Positions 23,074 through 35,106 of a DNA stretch of 64,000 bases are shown piece by piece. Each line of letters starts with the position of its first letter. Position 1 is the stretch's first letter. The stretch is from Crotalaria pallida. Taxonomy: Eukaryota > Streptophyta > Magnoliopsida > Fabales > Fabaceae. The notes under the pieces were generated by a model, which was not told the DNA's origin, did not search any database, and was given only the letters and a program-made list of their open reading frames with translations. The position numbers and the translations under genes were made by a program. The stretch spans positions 71,949,501-72,013,500 of the forward strand of contig CM075652.1 in NCBI GenBank assembly GCA_037953625.1. The letters are read 5' to 3'.

Positions 23074-24794
23074 ACACTTACTTATATTTACCATAGACTC
23101 ATATCATCATTGATCTTTATTCTTTTAGTTTGTACCACTAGGTAATTTGGTTGCTCCTGCTAGGGCGTTTGTACACCCATTAGGGACTTTATTCACCCAT
23201 CAGGACTTTCACCCACTAGGCCTCACCCGTTAGGACTGATACATATAATCTTTGCTCATACTCATTAAATTCCTTAGCATATTCAATTTACATACTTTAG
23301 TCCTTTTTCACATTTTCCAGTCTTTTAGTTTTCGTTGAATTGATCATTCCGGGACATTGACTCCTAACGGGGCATTTACACCTAGTGGGGCGTTTTTAGC
23401 CTGATGAGTACCTAGGCCCTAATGGGGCGTTTGTACACCTAGCAGGAACACCTAGTGTCCCAATGTCCCAATGATCAATTCAACCGTCCTTATCAATCCA
23501 CACACATTCATCACAATGCACACTTTTCAAATAGCCATTTATGACAGGTAATAATCATTCACATTCAATCATTCATGTCATTACAAATTTTCACCTCACA
23601 TAGCAACAAATAATTCAACATCATTCTCAATTTCAACATTACATAACAACACATAATTAACATCGTTTATATTCCAGTAATATTCGTCAACACAATTCAC
23701 CAACACCTATATTCCAAACTAAAACCAAAACCTAATTTTCATGCATCCTAAATAAACATATTCATCATCAAGCAAACAATTACCATTAGCCATGAAATAT
23801 TCTTATGACCACTAATCCTCTCACCACCTACTATCTTATATTATTCATTTTCTCATAAATAATTACTTATTCTTAATTATCCCCTTTTTATACACATTAA
23901 GAACATAGCAACTCTAAACAAATAACACATATTCACAGATCAATCGACATACTCAGGTATGTCTCAGAGTGCTTAAATATAAATCAACTCCCTAGGGTTC
24001 TTCACTTCCTACGTTTACAACATACATAATGGGATTGTTAGCAATTTTATGACTATTAAATTAAATTATTATATTAATCCAAATTACATTCATTCCTTTT
24101 TAAACCAACTTATAACTGGTGCTATTTTGCTACCCACAACCCAATTCAACTACTTAGCCCAAATCCTATTATATACCCCAACTATCCCTAACTCAAAGTG
24201 TGGAAAAGAGACTCCCCTTACCTTGGAAAAGGAGAGAGCCCACACAAAGCTCCAAAACCTCGAATCTACTTTGGATCTACCTTGACTCCAACTCCTTAGC
24301 CCAAATTCCTCTTGAATCTTGAGATTGAAGGAGAGAGAAAGGGAACCCTAGATGATAGAGAAAGGGGCCACGAATGAGAGAGCTTGGGGGAGAAAGTGGG
24401 TCTCATGATTATGGGCCATGAAGGGAGGGTTTGGATGGTCTATGGTGGTTTTGTGTTGGTTGTTGATGGAGATGGGAGTGAAGGAGAGAGAAAGAGCCAT
24501 GGATGTGGTGGAGAGAGAAAAACACCATGGAAAGGAAGAGAAGAAGAAAAAGAAGAAGGAGAAGGTGATGTACCATGGATGAAGGTTGGAGGTGAGCCAT
24601 GGGTGATTGGAAGTGGTGGAAGGTGGTTTGGAATGGAGGAAAGGGAGAGAGAAGCGTGGGAGAAGGAAGAAGAGAGGGTGAGGGTCGAATGGGAGGAGAA
24701 AAGGGAAATGGGTGGTTGAAATAGAGGATAAGGGGGGTGGAAATTACGTTTCTGCCACCAAACTTTATTTTTATTTTCTGCATCAGACTTGAAA

Positions 24795-25013
24795 TAATCG
24801 ATTACTTAACCCCAGTAATCGATTACTCTTCAATGCAACATTTCTTGGTGTTTCTGCCAGAGGGCAAATAATCGATTAAACCACTTGAAGTAATCGATTA
24901 CTTCTAAAAATAATCGATTATTTCCATGAGTTAATCGATTATCAATGCTGCAACATTTAAGTGTTTTCACCAGAGGCTATGTAATCGATTAACCCCTACA
25001 AAATAATCGATTA
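24795..25013. promoter_or_regulatory. Four pairs of TAATCGATTA in B left LTR U3
   Basis: Palindromes start at 24795/24817, 24869/24891, 24911/24932 and 24982/25004, spacings 22, 22, 21 and 22 bp. Between them lie phrases such as GCAACATTT and CCAGAGG that also accompany the palindromes at 63.0-63.3 kb. The same set occurs in the right LTR at about 31635-31853, with one palindrome mutated (near 31772). Confidence 0.7.
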
Positions 25014-25157
25014 TTCTGGTGAAAACTCCTATTTTGGCCAATTTTAATTCTAGGACACTACACTTAACTTCTACCCATGATTTTCATATGGTTTTTATCA
25101 TAAATTCTAGCTTAGGTTTTCCTAATTAACTTGGAATTAAATTTTTGGGATGTTACA

Positions 25158-28100
25158 ATTCTCCCCCACTTATTGGAATTTCGTCCCCGAAATTCAGCTC
25201 ACGATCCTTAAATGGAGAACCATCCCGGAAAAGGTTTTCTAAGCTACTCAACTAACTCATGTTAAGTCTACTCCCCCACTTGGGATTGGCGTACCATTCA
25301 ACCTGAATGTGCCACAATACTCTTGGGATTTCTAAGGTCAACATTGAGGAATGCCGACTAAGGTTTAATTTGGGTCAACCTCTAGACTACGAATCTAACA
25401 GATTTCTAAGGTTAGTAGGCTTCCCTTCGGAATTCCTACTTCGAAGATTGGTATGGGCACTAATACGTTCTAGATACTATTACCTTATGGGGTGATTTAT
25501 ACTCTAACTCCAAATCTACTACTTATATCTTAGACCTAAACTCTAATCAAACACATCCGTCATTCATACAAACATAAATCATATAAGCATCAATCAAGGG
25601 TCAAACATTCACACAACAATCCACAATATCTTACACCTTAAACCTAAACACGACTCAACCTGGTTTCCTTCCTAACTATTCCTAGCCTAACTTAGGGCTA
25701 ACACTTACTTCTACAAACACATGCACAAATAGCATCACATATTTTAAAAAGCGTTTATAAAAGGTTTTTGCATAGCTTGCAACCAAACATTCATTCTATA
25801 AATTCAATTTCCCAAGGTTTGTGATGAATTGGAAGACAGTGTCCCTGTACCTAAAAGAACATTATAGCAAATCTTCAAGTCAATCAGAGTTCATTAGATT
25901 CACTTTTGACTCTATGACCATTTTGTAAAAGATTTGTAATGGTCGGGGTGAATCTATGTCAAATCCATTTAAAATAGCAAACAACTCCAATTGGCTTAAA
26001 AATTTGATGGGACACCAACTATTCTTGGCCCGAGGTTATGTAAAATTGTCAAACCGATTAGAGCACATTAACTTCGTTTTGTTTAAAATACTAGCTTGCT
26101 CCAATTGGCTTGAAATATTACACGAAACAAAGATTTAACCTTAGGTTACTTATATTAATTCTTCCAAGTCAAACAAAATCCTAAACCCAAAAACTTAGGT
26201 TTCCCTTTACATAAAAACCCTGATTACCCAAAAGAAAACATTTAACTACAACACATAAGTCTTTAAAACCCTTGGTTTGAAAAATCACTAAGTATGGGGA
26301 TTCAAAATTTAAGAAAAGGGTCCCATACCAGTGGAATATTTAGAAAACAATAACGCATTTATAAAACAAAATTCTCTTTGCAAATTAGGTTCCTCTCTTA
26401 ATGAGAAACAATTAATTTCATTTGAAAATTCTCTAAAACTTTTAATTATGCACCTTACCAAGAAGAACTACCTTCATCTAATTTCATAAGAACCTAGATG
26501 AAGGAGTGAAAGGTCACTCAAGGTGAATAAACTCAAAGGAAGAGGAAATGTGCCTTGAACTCATAAAAATTTAGTTTTAATTCATCTTAAAGAGTTAAAA
26601 CAATTACATTCCCTTTTTACTTCAAGTTTAAAAATTGAGTTTTCATTCCGAATTGATTTGAGTCGCATAAGAAGGGTTCCTATTTGATCGATGTGTGACT
26701 TGGTTACAAACAGTTAAGTCAATTCACTACTTGATCACTTAGAAATCCTTGCTTTTCTTACTAGTTCTTGAAAATTTGTTGTGCGATTTCACGATCCATT
26801 TAGAATGATTGTGGTTCGGTGCAAAACTTTTGAAATTCATTTTAGACACTCACAAGCATCAAGTAAAAACTTCACTTGGCACAAAGACGTATCAAGAACA
26901 AGAACAACACTTTTAGCCAATGCTTAGTGGAAAGTAATTTGGGATTTCATACCTAAAGAGAGCAATCAAAAAGTTATTAATCCCAAATCGTTTTGAAAAC
27001 ATTTTCGAAAGTTTAAATTCCTTTCCACATAGACTTAGGCTTTTTCATATATACCCATGCACTACCAATGATGTAATCAAAAGTGAGGTAAGAACTTCTA
27101 TGTTGAATTTAAACCCCATCCTCGATTAGATAAACCTCCTTTCGTTACAAAATTTTATTATAGTAACTCGGGGTTCAATCCAAACATTAGAAGAGGCTTC
27201 AACTTACTTTCGATTAATATTAAAGTCACCGGAAATCGAATTAGGGGTGGAATCAACTACAAGTTCAACATAAACGTTTTTATTGTTTCTTTGGATTTTA
27301 ATCTAACCGATGCAAACTGAGTCATTCGGATAGATTAGAATCCAGTAGTAATTCATTTTTATTCTCATGATTCCACTTCTAATTTTGTCCACTTACTTTA
27401 ACACTACACCATTCCACATGTAAGCATATTTCGAGAACCCATTGGATTGAATTCAAACCACTTCTTAATTTGGACAAAAAGTTTGTTTTTATCTTTAATT
27501 CAAATTAATATGATTCAGTGGTTTGAATTCGATCTATTAGTTCCTAATGCCTATTTTCATTTGATGCCACAACCACTTGAATCAAGTTTAGTTACAGAAC
27601 CGCTTAATAATTTAATATAAACATTATTTTTCGTTCTCTTGAATACTAATCGAATCAACATGACCTTAAGCACTTGGTTGGATTAGTATTCGAGATCCAT
27701 AAGTTATTTATTTCATGCGGTTCTATTTCTAATCCCGATTCAATTACTTTGACACCAAATTACTCAACAAGCAAACATTAAGGTTACACACAAAGCACTT
27801 AGCAAAACAAACATACATAAAAGAATCAAAACATAAGTTTTATACATAGGGAATCAAATACTAATTCACGATGATGCACAAACTTCTAGATTTCGACGAC
27901 GTCACCTCCCGACAAATGCAACATCTGATTGGCCAGTTCCAATACTACATTTCATCAGTGGTCATAGCCCTCGCTATCTAGCTTAAGTTTATGTACTTCA
28001 TTATTAATTAGCAAGATTTCCTTTGTAATAAACTTTGACTTTCAATTAACTCAGCTTAGACTTTGCATCCCTTAAACAAGAATAAATTGCACTTTTGAAG

Positions 28101-28327
28101 TTTTCTGCTTACAAATGTGCCACACTTATAGGATGTAATTCTTTGAATTCCTATGGGATCCGGCTTAGGTTCCCAAAGAATCACATTCTATTCTCCTTTA
28201 TTATCAAGCATTTTCACTTAGAAGGGTCTCACCTCTGGAGGAGAAGCTTGAGATGAGAGTGTTCGCAGCGAGATCGGGACCACTTTCCCTCAGGTCGGAA
28301 AGGAAGGAACTGCTCTGATACCATAAA
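25158..28327 (-). other. B interior without coding capacity
   Basis: 3.17 kb. At the left (3' in sense) is the chromovirus-like end GAATTTCGGGGACGAAATTCC on minus, then AAGTGGGGGAGAATTG (polypurine tract, about 25158-25173). At the right is the primer site. Between them the sequence is AT-rich, with loosely repeated blocks around TTGGATT/AATCCAA and GAATTCAAA at 27240-27720. No zinc knuckle, protease, RT or integrase motif was found in any frame. Confidence 0.8.
28306..28323 (-). promoter_or_regulatory. Primer-binding site of B (tRNA-iMet type)
   Basis: Minus strand TGGTATCAGAGCAGTTCC, four bases inside the right LTR; the usual primer site of chromoviruses. Confidence 0.88.
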
Positions 28328-28700
28328 TGTAACACCCAACTTTTATTTATAAATATTATTAAAAAGGTTTAATACTCTGAAATGGGGAACTTAAAAATTC
28401 CTTTTTATAAATTCAATTTACATTCTAAAATGGGTATTTCAAATACAATAAGAGTAGCGCAACATAAAATTTTCCTTCTTTTCGTAACTTCTACTGCGAC
28501 ACTCTCTGATCCTCAAGCTCCTCTTCATTCACCTAAAATGTTAACCACATAAGGGTGGGACCTTTTCACAACACAGTGAATTAGAAGATAATTAAAGAGC
28601 ACATAATATAAACTTAAGCATCATAGTCAAATCAAGCAATGCATACGAAAATGCTTCACTTTCATTTTTCAAAAATCATTTTTCCTTTCCTTTACTCTAT

Positions 28701-28854
28701 CTTGGTCTCACATTGCCGTAGCTTAAGTGAGCACCAAGCCACAACCTTATACTTTGCCCGTGACCTCACATTGCCGTAGCTTAAGTGAGCACCGGGACCC
28801 TTGCTTATATTTTGCCCGTGACCTCACATTGCCGTAGCTTAAGTGAGCACCGGG
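28701..28854 (-). repeat. Three-unit hairpin array in B right LTR
   Basis: Second copy of the array at 22920-23073, with the same paired stems. Confidence 0.88.
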
Positions 28855-29424
28855 ACACTTACTTATATTTACCATAGACTCATATCATCATTGATCTCTA
28901 TTCTTTTAGTTTGTACCACTAGGTAATTTGGTTGCTCCTGCTAGGGCGTTTGTACACCCATTAGGGACTTTATTCACCCATCAGGACTTTCACCCACTAG
29001 GCCTCACCCGTTAGGACTGATACATATAATCTTTGCTCATACTCATTAAATTCCTTAGCATATTCAATTTACATACTTCAGTCCTTTTTCACATTTTCCA
29101 GTCTTTTAGTTTTCATTGAATTGATCATTTCGGGACATTGACTCCTAACGGGGCATTTACACCTAGTGGGGTGTTTTTAGCCTGATGAGTACCTAGGCCC
29201 TAATGGGGGCATTTGTACACCTAGCAGGAACACCTAGTGTCCCAATGTCCCAATGATCAATTCAACCGTCCTTATCAATCCACACACATTCATCACAATG
29301 CACACTTTTCAAATAGCCATTTATGACAGGTAATAATCATTCACATTCAATCATTCATGTCATTACAAATTTTCACCTCACATAGCAACAAATAATTCAA
29401 CATCATTCTCAATTTCAACATTAC

Positions 29425-30477
29425 TGATGAGCATTTTATTTCCCATTATTCCTTGCATTATTTTACTCCTATTATTGATACTTGTTGCCCATTTGACATT
29501 GATTAGCTTGATTTATTGATTTAGAGTTTATTGGACTAATATTCCGAATATTGTTTAATTTGGAATTATTTAGCCTAATTAATTCTATTTCTATTTTCAG
29601 GTAATATTTGGCACAAGGACACTTTGGGAAGTTTGGAAATGAAGATTGAAGTATTGAAGTGAAGATTGTAATTTGCATTTAGGTCCCTTTTTAATTGTAA
29701 TGTTCAGAATAGCGTTTCTTAGGATTTGGGCCCATGTTTTAGGCCCATTTTGTGTCTTAAGAGGGGAAATTCGTGTAACCTCCAAAGACACACTCCCATT
29801 TCAGATTTCTCACTCTCTCTCTAGGTTAGAACTTCTCTCTTGGCTCTCCCAAGTGGTGGTGGCTGCTAGGGTTTTGTTCTTCCCCATTTCTACTCGTTTT
29901 TCTTCATTTATGGCCATGGAAGGCTAGACTTCAAGGGTTAATCCCTTTGGTATTGTATTATCTACTCTTGAGCTCTTGTTATTAATGCAATTTCATTTTC
30001 TCTTCTCTGTTTTCATGTTTATCGATGTGTAGTGGTTTGCTTAATTCCATTTCGTAGAGATAATACATGAATATAAATGCTTAATTTGTATTAACTCGTA
30101 AAAACTCCAATTCTGGTTTCTGATGCTTAATTAGAAGTTAGGGTTTGGAGTGATAACTGAATTTTCGCTTAGTATTTGGTTATCACGAGTTGGACAGAGG
30201 AGAGGAGAGGAGAGGAATCGATCTTTAGTGAGCTAGGATTGAGTAGTGTACGTAGCCAAAGGGGTTTGCCCGCTTTTGTTTCTGATTTTCTTAGTTTTTA
30301 TATTCTGTTTATGTTTTGTTCTTCACATTTGTCACACACAAAAACCCCCCCATTTTACTGCACACTACGTGTTTGATACTTTGCCTAGACCGATATTCGC
30401 TGGGAAACGACCTAGGATCACCTTCCTAGTACTACAGAATAAACACCTTTTATTTTGATCGGGTACGGCCTCGATCA
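29425..30477 (+). mobile_element. Solo LTR H, Athila type
   Basis: 1053 bp, TGATGAGC to CTCGATCA, close relative of A's LTR. Exact duplications ATTAC (29420-29424, 30478-30482); the uninterrupted site is visible in B's left LTR near 23631. A GAGAGGAGAGG microsatellite is longer here than in A's LTRs. H shows that an A-like family was still moving after B entered A. Confidence 0.93.
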
Positions 30478-32002
30478 ATTACATAACAACACATAATTAA
30501 CATCGTTTATATTCCAGTAATATTCGTCAACACAATTCACCAACACCTATATTCCAAACTAAAACCAAAACCTAATTTTCGTGCATCCTAAATAAACATA
30601 TTCATCATCAAGTAAACAATTACCATTAGCCATGAAATATTATTATGACCACTAATCCTCTCACCACCTACTATCTTATATTATTCATTTTCTCATAAAT
30701 AATTACTTATTCTTAATTATCCCCTTTTTATACACATTAAGAATATAGAAACTCTAAACAAATAACACATATTCACAGATCAATCGACATACTCAGGTAT
30801 GTCTCAGAGTGCTTAAATATAAATCAACTCCCTAGGGTTCTTCACTTCCTACGTTTACAACATACATAATGGGATTGTTAGCAATTTTATGACTATTAAA
30901 TTAAATTATTATATTAATCCAAATTACATTCATTCCTTTTTAAACCAACTTATAACTGGTGCTATTTTGCTACCCACAACCCAATTCAACTACTTAGCCC
31001 AAATCCTATTATATACCCCAACTATCCCTAACTCAAAGTGTGGAAAAGAGACTCCCCTTACCTTGGAAAAGGAGAGAGCCCACACAAAGCTCCAAAACCT
31101 CGAATCTACTTTGGATCTACCTTGACTCCAACTCCTTAGCCCAAATTCCTCTTGAATCTTGAGATTGAAGGAGAGAGAAAGGGAACCCTAGATGATAGAG
31201 AAAGGGGCCACGAATGAGAGAGCTTGGGGGAGAAAGTGGGTCTCATGATTATGGGCCATGAAGGGAGGGTTTGGATGGTCTATGGTGGTTTTGTGTTGGT
31301 TGTTGATGGAGATGGGAGTGAAGGAGAGAGAAAGAGCCATGGATGTGGTGGAGAGAGAAAAACACCATGGAAAGGAAGAGAAGAAGAAAAAGAAGAAGGA
31401 AAAGGTGATGTACCATGGATGAAGGTTGGAGGTGAGCCATGGGTGATTGGAAGTGGTGGAAGGTGGTTTGGAATGGAGGAAAGGGAGAGAGAAGCGTGGG
31501 AGAAGGAAGAAGAGAGGGTGAGGGTCGAATGGGAGAAGAAAAGGGAAATGGGTGGTTGAAATAGAGGATAAGGGGGGTGGAAATTACGTTTCTGCCCCCA
31601 AACTTTATTTTTATTTTCTGCATCAGACTTGAAATAATCGATTACTTAACCCCAGTAATCGATTACTCTTTAATGCAACATTTCTTGGTGTTTCTGCCAG
31701 AGGGCAAATAATCGATTAAACCACTTGAAGTAATCGATTACTTCTAAAAATAATCGATTATTTCCATGAGTTAATCAATTATCAATGCTGCAACATTTAA
31801 GTGTTTTCACCAGAGGCTATGTAATCGATTAACCCCTACAAAATAATCGATTATTCTGGTGAAAACTCCTATTTTGGCCAATTTTAACTCTAGGACACTA
31901 CACTTAACTTCTACCCATGATTTTCATATGGTTTTTATCATAAATTCTAGCTTAGGTTTTCCTAATTAACTTGGAATTAAATTTTTGGGATGTTACATTC
32001 TT

Positions 32003-32595
32003 CCCCCTTTCTACACGTTTTTCTTGATTTATGACCATGGAAGGCTAACTTCAAGGGTTAATCCCTTTGGTATTGTATCACTTACTCATGAGCTCTTGTT
32101 CTTAATGCTATTTCAATTTCTCTCTATTGTTTTCGTGGTTTATCTCTATTAATGGTTCGCTTAGTTTTATTTATTGGCGATAATCCATGAGTGTGAATGC
32201 TTAATTTATGCTAACTCGTAAAAATCCCATGCTTTGGTTTCTGATGCTTAATTAGAAGCTAGGGTTTGGGGTGAGAACTGAATTTTCGCTTAGTATTTAG
32301 GTCTCACGAGTTGGATAGAGGAGAGGAGAGGAATCGATCTTTAGTGAGCTAGGATTGAGTAGTGTGCGTAGCCAAAGGGGTTTGCCCGCTTTTGTTTATG
32401 ATTTTCTTAGTTTTTATATTCTGTTTATGTTTTGTTCTTCACAATTGTTACACACAAACCCCCCCCCCATTTTATTGCACACTACGTGTTTGATACTTTG
32501 TCTAGACCGATATTCGCTGGGAAACGACCTAGGATCACCTTCCTAGTACTACAGAATTAAACCCCTTTTATTTTGATCGGGTACGGTCTCGATCA
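32003..32595 (+). repeat. A 5' LTR, second part
   Basis: Resumes with CCCCCTTTCTACACG and ends TCTCGATCA, matching 52607-53198. Contains a C-run (about 32458-32468) that differs in length from the 3' LTR. Confidence 0.92.
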
Positions 32596-32600
32596 AAATT

Positions 32601-32618
32601 TGGCGCCGTTGCCGGGGA
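32601..32618 (+). promoter_or_regulatory. Primer-binding site of A (tRNA-Asp type)
   Basis: TGGCGCCGTTGCCGGGGA, five bases after the LTR. The 670-bp leader that follows (32619-33290) is noncoding. Confidence 0.93.
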
Positions 32619-33290
32619 CTATCGGTTCTTGCCAAAGATCATACAATAGTTAGTTAGATTAGTTAGTGTAGTTAGTGTGTGAATAAGCATTCCGATAACT
32701 GATAGAAAGTTGCCCTGTTTTGCTGTCTGTTCTGCATAACTAATGCTATTTTAGTGATTCTGTGAGTGCCATTCGACATAGCTGTGGGTGGAATTTTTGC
32801 ATGAAAATTGGTATCCACACTTGTTTCATCATATATTAGTGTGTTGATGCATCACAGACACTCAGATAGGCACTGGTTGTGAGTTCCATAAAAATTTTCC
32901 AAGTTTCAGCAGCACTTACTATAAATAGGCGTAACTTTTGATCAGTAACTCGAAATTTGACGAATTTTATATCAAATCGAAGGGAATTTTCTGAATAATC
33001 TGATTTTTACCACTTTGTCGTAAAACTCCCTCGTTTGGATCCCGAAAAAGCCTGTTTACTATTTCTTTTTTATTTTACAAGTTTTATTTTCTTAGTTTTT
33101 GGTCACTGTTTTAGTTGTTTGACTTGGTTCCCTTTTGAATTTTGTCCTCAAACTTTCTGTGATATGTTTTCATGATTTTAGGGTACTGAAAAAAAAATAA
33201 AAAATTTTAAAAAATAAAAAATTTTGTTGCCGATTTTGGTCATGCATATCTGTGACAGTATGCTATGGTTGATGCTGTTCTGTTCAGTAC

Positions 33291-34393
33291 ATGACTAGGG
33301 GCAACCCAAGTTATTTGCATCCTTACAACCCTGTAATTGATAGAACTTATCACAGATTAGTTAGACAAAATAGGAATCAGTCATTAGATAGTGAGTCAGA
33401 GTCATCTTACAGTCCTAATTATGATTTTGTTTCTGTTTCTGTTTCTTCTATTCCTTCTGCTTCTGTTCAATCTGATTTTGTACATTGTGATAACATGGCT
33501 CAACCCCCACCAAGGGAAAGGACACTTAGGGAGTTGGCTGCACCTGACTTCACTATTGAAGACTCGTGTATCCGGTATCCTGATGAGGATGTTCCTTTTG
33601 AGCTTAGAACAGGACTAATCCATTTGTTGCCCAAGTTTCATGGTCTTGCAGGTGAGGATCCTGATAAGCATCTCAAGAAATTCCACATAGTGTGCACCAC
33701 AATGAAACCACATGATGTGCAAGAGGATCATGTCTGTCTCAGAGCATTCCCACATTCCTTAGAGGGTCTGGCGCAGGATTGGTTATCTGACTTGGCCCCT
33801 GGTTCCATCACAAGCTGGGATGACTTGAAGAGGGAATTTCTGGAAAAATTCTTCCCTGCAAATAGGACCACTGCAATCAGAAAGGAAATCTCTGGTATCA
33901 GGCAACAACATGGAGAGAGTCTCTATGAATATTGGGAGAGATTCAAGAGGTTGTGTGCTTCCTGCCCTCACCATCAGATCTCAGAGCAGCTTCTCATCCA
34001 GTACTTTTATGAGGGTCTCAACTTTATGGAGAGAAACATGGTAGATGCTGCAAGTGGTGGTACATTGGGAGATATGGCACCCTTACAAGCCAGGAGCAAA
34101 ATTGAGAAGATGGCTTCCAACTGTCAGCAATTCCATGCAAGAAGCAACAGTGATGCAATAGTTGTGAGGGATGTAAATGATGTTGGTGCAGACTCGGGCA
34201 AGGTTGAGAAGCTTGAGCAGAAAATTGATTCTCTTACAACATTGGTCACACAATTGGCTGTCAATCAGAAAAAGATGGTACTTCCTGCTAGAGTGGGTGG
34301 CATATGCACATCCATTGAGCACCCCACATATGCATGCCCTTCCCTTCAGCAGCAACAACCGATGACCAGTGGTGACCAACCCGAGGCCTATGC
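33291..34393 (+). pseudogene. A gag, first part
   Basis: Begins at ATG 33291 after the leader. Residues about 1-75 are polar; about 95-290 form the retrotransposon Gag domain with LRAFPHSLEGLAQDWL, FLEKFFP and YFYEGL. A coiled-coil-like stretch (VEKLEQKIDSLTTLVTQLA) follows. The open frame formally runs on to 34511, but from 34394 it reads into C's LTR. The true frame resumes at 46071. The product would be Athila capsid-like protein. Confidence 0.85.
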
Positions 34394-34660
34394 TGTAACA
34401 CCCCTAATTTTCGTCTCCCGGATAATAAGGAAATTAATAATAAAATTTTTATTATTAATTTATATGAATTTCCAAGTTTATGTTTTGTATTTAATTAGCC
34501 TAAAAATATAAAAATAAGTTGAAATATTTTTATATGGCAGATAAATGCAAAATATAAGGATATTGCATTTTAGTCCCTGAACTAGGACCTAAATGTAATA
34601 TTCAAAAAGTTCTTGGAGGGAAAGATTTAAAAATTTTAATTTTTAAATTTTGTACTGATC

Positions 34661-34830
34661 TAACCGGTTAGTAATGCCCTGTAACCGGTTAGACGATGAA
34701 CCCATAAACTGGGTTAGTGGATTTTGATGAGTAATCACTTGATTAATTCGATTAATCGCCACGAATACAGCCTTAAACCAGTGGAAAACACGCGTCAACG
34801 TGCATGTTAATCTGGTTTGTCTATAAATTA
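34661..34830 (+). promoter_or_regulatory. C promoter region: paired TAACCGGTTA and TATA box
   Basis: Palindromes TAACCGGTTA at 34661 and 34682 (21 bp apart), then CTATAAATTA at 34821-34830. The transcription start is expected about 30 bp downstream, near 34855 (inference). Two more pairs with the same 21-bp spacing lie in the predicted intron at 35741/35762 and 36118/36139. Confidence 0.65.
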
Positions 34831-35106
34831 TTGAATTTCTGAGGAATTGGGGGTTGATTCTGCTGATTTTGGGTTGAGAAGGGTTGTTAGGGTTTCGGTT
34901 TCGTTCAGAGGAATTCGTCTTCTTCCTTGAGAGTTAGAGAGCGAAACACACACTTCTGAAAAGCTTGAATCAAGGGCTTTTTAGTGATATACACTTTGTG
35001 AGCTGAGTGTTCGTGTGGGAGGAGGAATCGATCTTAGAAGTTGGAGTTGGAAAACTGAATTCTGTGTTCTTCTTGTTCTAGAAGCTGGGTTTCAGCTTTG
35101 ATTTTG

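Larger units (their letters stand above)
22547..25157 (-). repeat. B 3' LTR (left)
   Basis: Plus-strand ends TGTAACACCC and GGGATGTTACA. Predicted LTR intron on minus: donor CCAAG|GTAAGGGG (GT at 24221-24220), acceptor ACATTTTAG|GTG (AG at 22753-22752), 1470 nt. The purine-rich plus strand at 24300-24720 is exon 1 and upstream sequence in sense; the open frames there are low-complexity. An additional series of TAGTGGGGCGTTT/ACACCTAG phrases lies at 23130-23460. Confidence 0.88.
22547..31997 (-). mobile_element. Element B: coding-free Tekay-type LTR element (LARD-like)
   Basis: Complete insertion with exact duplications TTCTT (22542-22546, 31998-32002). LTRs of 2611 bp (left) and 2612 bp (right, after removing H and its duplication). 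Minus-strand order: 5' LTR, tRNA-iMet primer site, about 3.17 kb interior, polypurine tract, 3' LTR. No gag or pol domain can be found in the interior, so it must have moved with proteins supplied by a relative such as C. Confidence 0.9.
28328..31997 (-). repeat. B 5' LTR (right), split by solo LTR H
   Basis: Matches the left LTR with roughly 1% differences by eye. The hairpin array lies at 28701-28854. The predicted intron (31061 to 28533 on minus) now contains H. Confidence 0.9.

Noticed and set aside
24384..24783. ORFs of 111 and 124 codons on opposite strands, repeated at 31224-31623
   Set aside because: Purine/pyrimidine-biased low-complexity sequence of B's LTR; duplicated only because both LTRs carry it.
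33291..34511. Single 406-codon ORF
   Set aside because: The last 39 codons are LTR sequence of C; the real gag frame leaves at 34393 and resumes at 46071.
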